Source: Lachnospiraceae bacterium (GTDB lineage Bacteria; Bacillota; Clostridia; Lachnospirales; Lachnospiraceae). Taken from it: a stretch of 35,307 nt of DNA. Positions 1 to 8,183 of this stretch are shown in pieces (the stretch's first letter is position 1; the number at the start of each line of letters is the position of its first letter). The stretch is taken from contig JAFUVF010000067.1 of the NCBI GenBank assembly GCA_017483735.1, forward strand, positions 1-35,307, written 5' to 3'. Under the pieces are notes generated by a model. That model saw only the letters and a program-made list of their open reading frames with translations, was not told the DNA's origin and searched no databases. A program made the translations under genes and the position numbers.

Positions 1-59
1 ATTTCTCTTTGCAAGAACTTTAACACAGATCTGGAGTGGGTGTCAATAGAATTTTGAAA

Positions 60-83
60 AATTGCCTCGAATCTGAGGCAATT
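60..83 (+). promoter_or_regulatory. Hairpin immediately upstream of recombinase RBS
   Basis: A perfect 9-bp inverted repeat (AATTGCCTC at 60-68, GAGGCAATT at 75-83) with a 6-base loop ends directly against the GGAGG at 84-88 of the recombinase. If transcribed, the stem would stand beside the ribosome binding site and could affect translation. There is no T-run after it, so it is not a standard terminator. The function is unknown. Confidence 0.4.
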
Positions 84-95
84 GGAGGAACGAAA

Positions 96-968
96 ATGAG
101 CAAAGAAAAAGTCAAGGTTTACACATACACCCGCGTATCCAACGCAATGCAGATTGACGGATACTCGCTGGATGCACAGAAATCCCGTATGAAAGCCTTT
201 GCGGATTATAATGATTATGAGATCGTCAGCAAATATCAGGATGCCGGGAAATCCGGCAGGTCTATGGAAGGGCGTGCTCAGTTCATACAGATGATGGACG
301 ATATCAAGGCAGAAAAGGACGGAGTATCATATGTGCTTGTCTTCAAGTTGTCCCGATTCGGAAGAAATGCTGCCGATGTGCTCAGTTCGCTCCAAGTCAT
401 GCAGGACTATGGGGTGAATCTTATCTGCGTTGAGGACGGTATCGACTCATCAAAGGATGCAGGCAAACTCATCATATCCGTCCTGTCAGCCGTGGCGGAG
501 ATAGAAAAGGAAAACATCTGCGTGCAGACTAAGGACGGGCGTATGCAGAAGACCCGTGAGGGCAGATGGAACGGCGGTTTTGCTCCACATGGATATGATC
601 TGAAAGATGGAAAGCTGTATATCAATGAAGAAGAAGCAGAGGCGATCCGCATCATATTTGATCAGTACATCCATACTGACAGCGGTTCTATCGGTATAGC
701 AAAATATCTTGCCAATCATGGGATACAGAAAAGACCGAGACAGAATGGAACCAAGCTTTATGATGTAATGGACGAGGAAGAGCGCAGGAAGCTGATGGAA
801 GCTCTCATCGCTGAGATTCAGATTCACGAAGATAAGAAAGAGAACTGGCAGTGGTTAAAGTCCATACGATTCAGGCTTCCGATAGTCGAGGAAAGCTTTG
901 ATCTGAGTTTGGACAATCAAAATAGCGTCGAAAGTATCGCACTTTTACAGAGGGTAAGCAAGCGATAA
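96..968 (+). pseudogene. Large serine recombinase, internally deleted remnant
   Basis: This 290-residue product begins with a resolvase catalytic domain: YTRVS gives the nucleophile Ser15, and FKLSRFGRN carries conserved arginines. The start of the PF07508 recombinase domain follows (GGFAPHGYDL, then IAKYLANHGI). After about residue 221 it jumps to what looks like the extreme C-terminus of a large serine recombinase (WLKSIRFRLPIVEE, then DNQNSVES). The zinc-ribbon and coiled-coil middle is missing. Intact relatives are usually around 500-560 residues, so roughly half has been lost in frame. The start at 96 is chosen over GTG 36 because GGAGG lies at 84-88. The catalytic core may still fold, but the DNA-binding part is gone, so integration activity is unlikely. 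It is probably the scar of an integrative element. Confidence 0.75.
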
Positions 969-998
969 GCAAATTCTTACGAGAAACTGAATTTGAAG

Positions 999-1076
999 AT
1001 GGAAGATTACTATCGAATCAAAGACTCTGCCAATACCGAAGTAGTCTATGGAAAGGTAACAATTAAAATATCGTAA
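999..1076 (+). other. Short 25-codon open frame, unrecognised remnant
   Basis: A short open frame (starts MEDYYRIKDS) lies in the same frame as the recombinase, just past its stop. The frame stays open from 969 to 1076. There is no convincing ribosome binding site and no family I recognise. It is most likely debris from the same mobile element rather than a gene. Confidence 0.2.
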
Positions 1077-1124
1077 AGAACGCAACGAACGCAGTTAAAA
1101 CGAATTGAAACGATGTAATTTTAA

Positions 1125-1168
1125 TTGACTTCGTATTATGTATGATATATAATCTTAAAAAACGAAGT
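1125..1168 (+). promoter_or_regulatory. Promoter of the DUF234-type ATPase with inverted repeat
   Basis: TTGACT at 1125-1130, a 17-base spacer and TATAAT at 1148-1153 form a near-consensus sigma-A promoter. A 7-bp inverted repeat, ACTTCGT at 1128-1134 and ACGAAGT at 1162-1168, brackets the -10 element. One arm overlaps the -35 and the other lies in the early transcript, the usual geometry of a repressor operator. Binding by any protein is inference. Confidence 0.6.
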
Positions 1169-1179
1169 GAGGTAATGAC

Positions 1180-2628
1180 GTGATAGGACGTACGAAAGAA
1201 GTCCAAGAACTCTATCGGCTATATAACAGCAACAAGGCGGAGCTGGTTGCCATATATGGAAGGAGAAGGATTGGAAAAACATATCTGGTTGATCAGGTTT
1301 TCAAGAACAGGATTACCTTTAGGCATGCGGGAATCTCTCCTTCAGAAGATGGAGAAAAGAATAGTCTTGGGCAGCAACTGGATCATTTTTATCTCTCACT
1401 CCAGATTCAGGGAATGAAGAAGTGCAAAAGGCCTAAAACCTGGCTGGAGGCTTTCTTTTTGCTTGAGAAGTATTTACAGGATATTGATGATGCCTCCAGA
1501 CAGGTTGTTTTTATAGATGAACTGCCATGGCTTGATACGCCTAAGTCGGGATTTGTTTCGGCTTTTGAAGCCTTTTGGAATACCTGGGGATGCCATAGGG
1601 ATAATCTTATGGTTATAGTCTGCGGGAGCGCTAATTCATGGATCGTAAACACCTTGATCAATAATCATGGGGGGCTTTATGGAAGGCTGACATATGAAAT
1701 AAAGCTGCATCCGTTCAATCTGTCAGAATGTGAAGAACTTCTAAAGGATGCCGGGATAAATTACTCGAGATATGATATCGCACAGTGTTATATGATCCTT
1801 GGAGGTATACCATATTACTACAGCTTTTTCAGACCGGATTACAGTGTGGCACAAAACATTGACATGCTTTTCTTTTCCAAGCAGGCAAAGCTGAATGGTG
1901 AATATAGAAGATTCTTTAAATCGGTTTTTAAAAATCCCGATTATTTAATGAAGATAGCAACGTATCTAGCCACAAAAAGGTCAGGCTACTCCAGAAAAGA
2001 GTTGCTTGAGGGTCTGAAACTTAAAGAAGGAAGTGTATTCAAGGATGCAATTGATGCATTGATTGCAAGTGATTTTGTGGAGAAATATGTTCCCTTTGGA
2101 AAAGGGATCAGAGAAACATACTATAAACTGACAGACCCATTCTGCCTTTTTTACCTGCATTTTATTAATGATAAAACAGGTTTAGATGAGAGCTTCTGGC
2201 AGAAAAACCTGAATTCACAGCCTTTGAATGTCTGGCGTGGATATGCTTTTGAAAATGTTTGTTTTAAGCACATTTCCCAGATAAAAAGGGCGTTGGAGAT
2301 AGGAGGTGTGTCTTCAAAACAATCCGCTTGGGTCAAACATGGAGATGGCAGCCAGAAAGGAACGCAGATAGATCTGATCATTGAACGGAAAGATAATGTT
2401 TTCAATATGTGTGAGATGAAGTTTTATAATAAAAGTTTCAGCGTGAGTAAGGCTTATTATGAAAAGATTCTTGAACGGACAGATATGCTTGTAGAAATGA
2501 TTCCGTCAAACGCAACCGTTCACAGCACATTGATAACAACGTCCGGACTGACGCAGAATGAATATAGCGGAGCATTTGTGAAAGTAATTACCTTGGATGA
2601 GCTCTTCTGCCGGTTTCCCGGCGATTGA
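1180..2628 (+). CDS. AAA-family ATP-binding protein, DUF234/archaeal-ATPase type
   Basis: This 482-residue P-loop ATPase has a Walker A motif at residues 27-34 (GRRRIGKT) and a Walker B near 110-117 (VVFIDELPW). CGSANSW is a sensor-like segment. The C-terminal third has TQIDLIIE followed by CEMKFY, which resembles a PD-(D/E)XK nuclease core (D, then E-x-K), as in DUF234 proteins. The start is a GTG at 1180 with GAGGT at 1169-1173. It stands alone, with its own promoter upstream and 185 bp of non-coding DNA downstream. Such ATPases are common, highly duplicated accessory genes in Lachnospiraceae, Bacteroidetes and archaea. The cellular role is not established, with maintenance of mobile DNA or defence suspected. 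Family assignment is firm; function is open. Confidence 0.85.
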   Translation: MIGRTKEVQELYRLYNSNKAELVAIYGRRRIGKTYLVDQVFKNRITFRHAGISPSEDGEKNSLGQQLDHFYLSLQIQGMKKCKRPKTWLEAFFLLEKYLQDIDDASRQVVFIDELPWLDTPKSGFVSAFEAFWNTWGCHRDNLMVIVCGSANSWIVNTLINNHGGLYGRLTYEIKLHPFNLSECEELLKDAGINYSRYDIAQCYMILGGIPYYYSFFRPDYSVAQNIDMLFFSKQAKLNGEYRRFFKSVFKNPDYLMKIATYLATKRSGYSRKELLEGLKLKEGSVFKDAIDALIASDFVEKYVPFGKGIRETYYKLTDPFCLFYLHFINDKTGLDESFWQKNLNSQPLNVWRGYAFENVCFKHISQIKRALEIGGVSSKQSAWVKHGDGSQKGTQIDLIIERKDNVFNMCEMKFYNKSFSVSKAYYEKILERTDMLVEMIPSNATVHSTLITTSGLTQNEYSGAFVKVITLDELFCRFPGD

Positions 2629-2719
2629 TGGTTCTGAAATTGGAAGAGGCAACAAGATTCCGCTGTGGATGTTTGGATTGCTATATTAACGACCAGTTTA
2701 TTTACAAATAAATGAACAG

Positions 2720-2801
2720 TTGAAAAGTCAATGAAAAGATGCTATTATCTTAAGGAAAAGTCAACGAAAATGAAGACTAAATCATAAGAAAAGTCAATGG
2801 A
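2720..2801 (+). promoter_or_regulatory. Promoter with three 33-bp-spaced direct repeats
   Basis: TTGAAA at 2720-2725, 17 bases, then TATTAT at 2743-2748 is the likely promoter. The sequence GAAAAGTCAAYG occurs three times, starting at 2722, 2755 and 2788. The step is exactly 33 bp, about three helical turns, so all copies face the same side of DNA. Copy 1 overlaps the -35, copy 2 lies just past the start site, and copy 3 runs into the GGAGG ribosome binding site (2799-2803). This looks like a cooperative operator, possibly for autoregulation by the ATPase downstream. Confidence 0.6.
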
Positions 2802-2813
2802 GGTTTAAATTAC

Positions 2814-4130
2814 GTGCTTTTCCGAAAGATACAAAGTGAGATAGAGGATTATCTAAACAACCCCGGGAATAAGATTCTTCTTGTTGACGGAGCAAGGCAG
2901 GTCGGGAAGACATATATAATAAGGGATTCAGGGAAAAAGCTCTTTGCGAATTATATTGAGATAAATATGGCAGAAGATGAAATAGGCAATCGTCGTTTTA
3001 TGAATGTTCACAGTGTGGATGATTTCTATTTTCAGTTATCCGTTGTAGCAGGCAATCTTATGAATAGCAGAGAGGATACGCTGGTTTTTCTTGATGAGAT
3101 ACAGGTTTACCCTCATTTGCTTACTTTGCTTAAATTTCTTCGAGAGGATAACAGATTTACATATATAGCAAGCGGTTCCCTTTTGGGTGTGACATTATCC
3201 GAGACCTCGTCGATACCGATTGGAAGTATTTCCGTCAAAAGGATGTATCAGCTGGATTTTGAAGAGTTTCTGCGGGCAAACGGGTATGGAGCAGATGCGC
3301 TTAATGTTATAAAAAAGAAGTACGAAGCAAACGAAAGTCTTGATGAGTCAACCCACAAAAATCTTCTTGAGGTGTTCAGAAGATATCTTTTGGTGGGGGG
3401 AATGCCTGATGCTGTAAATTCATATATTGCCGAAAAGAATATTGTAAAGGTGCGCAATATTCAAAAGGAAATACATAGTTTTTATGCTGCGGATGCGTCA
3501 AAATATGACAGGGCAAGACGTCTTAAAATAAGGCATATATACGATATGGTTCCTTCGTATATGGAAAATAAGAAAAAGAGGGTTGTTATCAAGGATATTG
3601 ATAATGTCAAAGGCAAAACCTTTAAAAACTACGAGGATGAATTTGACTATTTGTTAAGCTCCGGGATAACCCTTGGCGTTAAGGCGGTGTCTACGCCCGT
3701 ATATCCCTTGGTCGAAAACAGTACGAAGAATTTGATAAAGCTTTATCTCAATGATGTCGGAATACTGACTTCGGTACTGTATCCGGCAAATGTTGACCCT
3801 ATTTTGACGGATATTGCAAGTATAAATCTCGGGAGCGTATATGAGTGTGTTGTTGCATCTGAATTAAAGGCACACGACCATGAATTGTATTACTACGACA
3901 ATAAGAAGAACGGAGAGGTCGATTTCCTGACAAATGATGATGCAAATTTGAAGGTGCTTCCTATTGAGGTCAAATCAGGGAAAAATTATAGCACACACCA
4001 TGCGCTGGATACCTTTCTGGCAGATGGCAAATATCCGGTGGATATGGGTATTGTTTTGTCAAACGAAAGAGAAATAAAAGTCGAGGGAAAGGTAAAATAT
4101 TGTCCCATATATGATGTTATGTACATCTAA
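2814..4130 (+). CDS. AAA_14/DUF4143 family ATP-binding protein
   Basis: This 438-residue protein has a Walker A motif at residues 26-33 (GARQVGKT) and a Walker B (LVFLDEIQ near residues 85-92). ASGSLLG is a sensor-1-like segment. The C-terminal DUF4143 region includes GEVDFL followed by PIEVKSGK, which matches a PD-(D/E)XK nuclease-like core. Translation starts at a GTG (2814) behind GGAGG at 2799-2803. It is a different family from the ATPase at 1180 despite the similar plan of ATPase plus nuclease-like tail. It is monocistronic as far as can be seen, with a repeat-rich promoter. The role of DUF4143 ATPases is unresolved; they are often scattered as multiple genomic copies and may be selfish or defensive genes. 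Confidence 0.87.
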   Translation: MLFRKIQSEIEDYLNNPGNKILLVDGARQVGKTYIIRDSGKKLFANYIEINMAEDEIGNRRFMNVHSVDDFYFQLSVVAGNLMNSREDTLVFLDEIQVYPHLLTLLKFLREDNRFTYIASGSLLGVTLSETSSIPIGSISVKRMYQLDFEEFLRANGYGADALNVIKKKYEANESLDESTHKNLLEVFRRYLLVGGMPDAVNSYIAEKNIVKVRNIQKEIHSFYAADASKYDRARRLKIRHIYDMVPSYMENKKKRVVIKDIDNVKGKTFKNYEDEFDYLLSSGITLGVKAVSTPVYPLVENSTKNLIKLYLNDVGILTSVLYPANVDPILTDIASINLGSVYECVVASELKAHDHELYYYDNKKNGEVDFLTNDDANLKVLPIEVKSGKNYSTHHALDTFLADGKYPVDMGIVLSNEREIKVEGKVKYCPIYDVMYI

Positions 4131-4162
4131 CTAACATAAAGGGCGAAAGGAGCGCACCCCAA

Positions 4163-4678
4163 ATGAAAACCCCGGCAATAACCCTCGCATCCTCTGCGGA
4201 TGTGGACAGGATATGTGATGTGATGAAAAAGGTATATGAGAGTATGGAGGATAAAGCCCTCTTTGTATGCGACAGTCCGGAGTTTGTGAGGGCGCATATA
4301 GAGGATGAGGGATTTACCGTGATTGCCTGCGATAATGATACCGACGAAGCAGCAGGCTATTTCATATTCAGATATCCGGGGATTAAGGAGGACAATCTTG
4401 GCAGGGATATAGGGCTTTCGGATGAGGAGCTTGAGCGTGTGGTACATATGGAGTCTGCCGCAGTACTGCCCAGGTACAGGGGCTTGAGCCTGCAATCGAA
4501 GATGCTGTGCTATGGCGAGGAGCTTATCGATAAGTCAAAGTACAAATATTTTCTTGCCACGGTCTCGCCCGACAATCCCCACAGCTTCCAAACCTTTGAA
4601 AACAATGGCTATGAGCTTGCGGCGACAAAGGAAAAATACGGCGGGCTGATGAGGCGGATATATCTTAAAACCGTGTGA
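4163..4678 (+). CDS. GNAT-family N-acetyltransferase
   Basis: This 171-residue protein has the GNAT fold order. HMESAAVLPRYRGLSLQSKM supplies the beta4 strand and the acetyl-CoA pyrophosphate-binding loop (RYRGLS, matching R/Q-x-x-G-x-G/A, with serine at the last position). A later SFQTFENNGYE matches the beta5 to alpha4 region, typically 'N-x-x-S...YEKxGF'. It would transfer an acetyl group from CoA to an amine, but the acceptor cannot be read from sequence. AAAGGAG lies at 4147-4153. It follows the ATPase by 32 bp and precedes the pyrG leader, whose hairpin may also serve as its terminator. Confidence 0.75.
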   Translation: MKTPAITLASSADVDRICDVMKKVYESMEDKALFVCDSPEFVRAHIEDEGFTVIACDNDTDEAAGYFIFRYPGIKEDNLGRDIGLSDEELERVVHMESAAVLPRYRGLSLQSKMLCYGEELIDKSKYKYFLATVSPDNPHSFQTFENNGYELAATKEKYGGLMRRIYLKTV

Positions 4679-4687
4679 TATTCATTC

Positions 4688-4766
4688 TTGACAAAAGCAT
4701 ACGGCTGTATTATTTTTATTTCTATAAAGGCAAAGGCGTCTTGGAGTCTTCCGGGACGCATTTTTT
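4688..4766 (+). promoter_or_regulatory. pyrG promoter and leader with intrinsic terminator (candidate attenuator)
   Basis: TTGACA at 4688-4693, 17 bases, then TATTTT at 4711-4716 is a plausible promoter lying between the GNAT stop and pyrG. Downstream, 4736-4745 pairs with 4750-4759 in a 10-bp stem (two G-U pairs) with loop GTCT, followed by A and six T's. This is a strong intrinsic terminator placed before pyrG. In Bacillus and relatives pyrG is controlled by CTP-sensitive attenuation at a leader terminator that relies on a GGG start. No GGG is evident at the predicted start here, so the mechanism may differ, or the hairpin may simply end GNAT transcription. Confidence 0.55.
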
Positions 4767-4774
4767 ATTTTTAA

Positions 4775-6382
<1,608 letters not shown>

Positions 6383-6405
6383 CGGATACTCTTCCCGAAT
6401 AAGAG

Positions 6406-6434
6406 TTGAAAACAGACCATAAAAAGAGTAAGAT
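6406..6434 (+). promoter_or_regulatory. Probable promoter of the surface-protein gene
   Basis: TTGAAA at 6406-6411, a 17-base spacer and TAAGAT at 6429-6434 lie between pyrG and the surface-protein gene. A 9-bp inverted repeat flanks this promoter (CCCGAATAA at 6394-6402, TTATTCGGG at 6468-6476). The downstream arm overlaps the GGGGA ribosome binding site of the next gene. Because the upstream arm lies before the predicted start site, pairing in RNA would need read-through from pyrG. Confidence 0.4.
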
Positions 6435-6488
6435 ATAACTGTATGCGTTGTTGAATGCAGGATATGATTATTCGGGGAGAAGTGTTTA

Positions 6489-8183
6489 ATGAAATATTCA
6501 CGCAGGAAGATTAAGAGGATAATAGGAGTTTCGGCTATCATAATATCGATACTCCTCATCAATATACCTTCTGTAGGCTACGCTGACGAAAAGGCAGCCG
6601 AGTTGCAGACGGGAAGCGAAGTAAATGCCGCTATTAAGGCGCTCACAGGTACAGAGAACGATGATGCGGAGACATCCATTACCGCATTTAAGTGGAATGA
6701 AGAGGCTGTGAACGGAACGGAGATTCAGACCTCCGATTCCGAAATCCCTGTATATATCAAGCTCTCCTCCGACGGAACGACTGTCTATGTCTATTCCGAG
6801 GCTTCAACTATCTATGCCAATGAGGATGCGTCGGGAATGTTTAAGTATCTGACAGAGCTTTCCAACGTGGAGGAATTTACCAAAAAGCTTGATGTTTCAA
6901 AGACCGTCGATGTTTCAGATATGTTTGAATATTGTTATGCTTTGGAGAATATTGATTTGAGCAACTTCAAAAGCGATGTGACGACGAAGCTAGGCGGAAT
7001 GTTTTCTCAATGCAGCTCTCTGCAGTCCGCATATATCAGCGGCTTTGAACTCTCTGATGACACCGATACGGCGGATACGGCTATCTTTGAGGGGTGCTCA
7101 TCCCTTACGACGATCATCACACCGACGAAAACCGGAAGCAGCGACGGAGGTCTGTTCAAGCTTCCCTATTCCGATTTTCATATATATGACAACGGCGCTT
7201 ACGGGGAGGATAAATATGATTCCATACCAAAGAACCTTACTGTGAGCGCTATAATGGGAAGGGTTGAGGAGCCGGAGCCGACGCCGACTGCGACAGAGAC
7301 ACCCACACCTGCGCCCACAGCGACTGCAACCGCAACACCGACTGCAACTCCTACCGCAACCGCAACGCCGACAGCAACTCCGACGGCAACTCCTACTCCA
7401 ACCGCAACACCCACAGCGACCGCTACGCCGACGGCAACCCCTACCGCAACCGCAACGGCGACGGCAACACCCACAGCTACCGCAACAGCGACGGCTACCC
7501 CTACAGCGACAGCAACCGCAACGGCTACTCCGACGGCGACCAAAACCGCATCAGCTTCGGGCATAACTGTGGAGGATAAGCGCACGGATACGGCTAATTC
7601 CGAGTTTATTGCCGCCCGCACTACCAAAACCGACGGACAGTATAAGCTTGTGGTAAACAGCTCAAACGGGGATGAGTTAAAAAATCTTCTTACAATGTCG
7701 AACAATATGTCGCTTTCAGCATATGATCTGTCCCTTGTGAATGATTCCGGCGCATCCGTGTCCGGCTTTGGAAGCTGCACAATCACGCTGCCTGTTCCTG
7801 CCGATTACGACCTCACGAAGGGCTCTGTGCAGGTTGTGGCGGTAAAGCCGGACGGAGGTCTTGAGAGATTTACCACAACGATAATAACAAAGGACAAGGT
7901 AAAGTGCGTACAGTTTACCACCACGCACTTTTCGCCATACGCAATAGTATATACAACAAATAACAATTTTAATGCTATGGCATCGGCGGTAAATGCAAGA
8001 ACTCTTGTAACCAACGCAAGAGATATGCCCAAAACCGGCGACACGGATGTATTCAGGATAATAATCGCAGCGATACTTTTCATAGCAGGCTGCATTGAGA
8101 TAATATCTTCGATACCGAACAAAAAGAAGGTACGCATTGTATCGGATGAAGAAACAAAAACAGGAGAGGACGGGAATAACTAA
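6489..8183 (+). CDS. Sortase-anchored surface protein with DUF285/BspA-like region
   Basis: This 564-residue exported wall protein has a signal peptide (basic MKYSRRKIKR, hydrophobic IIGVSAIIISILL, cleavage near VGYA-D). Residues about 110-190 match the DUF285/BspA-type surface repeat (VSDMFEYCYALENIDLSNF, then MFSQCSSLQSAYISGF). Residues about 261-354 are a Pro-Thr-Ala repeat linker, a typical wall-spanning stalk. A folded domain of about 130 residues follows. The C-terminus is a sorting signal: MPKTGD at 513-518 (an LPXTG variant with Met for Leu), a hydrophobic stretch, then NKKKVR. It probably contributes to adhesion or surface sensing. GGGGA precedes the ATG. The HD-GYP gene overlaps its 3' end. 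Confidence 0.85.
   Translation: MKYSRRKIKRIIGVSAIIISILLINIPSVGYADEKAAELQTGSEVNAAIKALTGTENDDAETSITAFKWNEEAVNGTEIQTSDSEIPVYIKLSSDGTTVYVYSEASTIYANEDASGMFKYLTELSNVEEFTKKLDVSKTVDVSDMFEYCYALENIDLSNFKSDVTTKLGGMFSQCSSLQSAYISGFELSDDTDTADTAIFEGCSSLTTIITPTKTGSSDGGLFKLPYSDFHIYDNGAYGEDKYDSIPKNLTVSAIMGRVEEPEPTPTATETPTPAPTATATATPTATPTATATPTATPTATPTPTATPTATATPTATPTATATATATPTATATATATPTATATATATPTATKTASASGITVEDKRTDTANSEFIAARTTKTDGQYKLVVNSSNGDELKNLLTMSNNMSLSAYDLSLVNDSGASVSGFGSCTITLPVPADYDLTKGSVQVVAVKPDGGLERFTTTIITKDKVKCVQFTTTHFSPYAIVYTTNNNFNAMASAVNARTLVTNARDMPKTGDTDVFRIIIAAILFIAGCIEIISSIPNKKKVRIVSDEETKTGEDGNN
7270..7550 (+). repeat. Coding minisatellite (Thr-Ala/Thr-Pro repeat)
   Basis: About 280 bp of degenerate six- and nine-base units (ACN-GCN, CCN-ACN) encode the stalk of the surface protein. 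The repeat stays open in other frames too, for example a Val/Ala/Gly repeat on the opposite strand, a side effect of base composition and not a gene. The units differ at synonymous positions, but the array could still change length by recombination. Confidence 0.85.

Noticed and set aside
2697..2712. Palindromic TTTATTT/AAATAAA as a terminator for the ATPase at 1180
   Set aside because: The stem is only A-T pairs and too weak; it lies about 70 bp past the stop and has no T-tract.
7270..7550. Possible CRISPR-like repeat array
   Set aside because: The repeat has no unique spacers, is in frame throughout and encodes a low-complexity stalk.
7199..7786. Minus-strand 195-codon open frame with long Val-Ala-Gly repeats
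   Set aside because: It is the antisense of the Thr-Pro-Ala stalk repeat; composition keeps several frames open. It has no ribosome binding site and lies inside the surface-protein gene.
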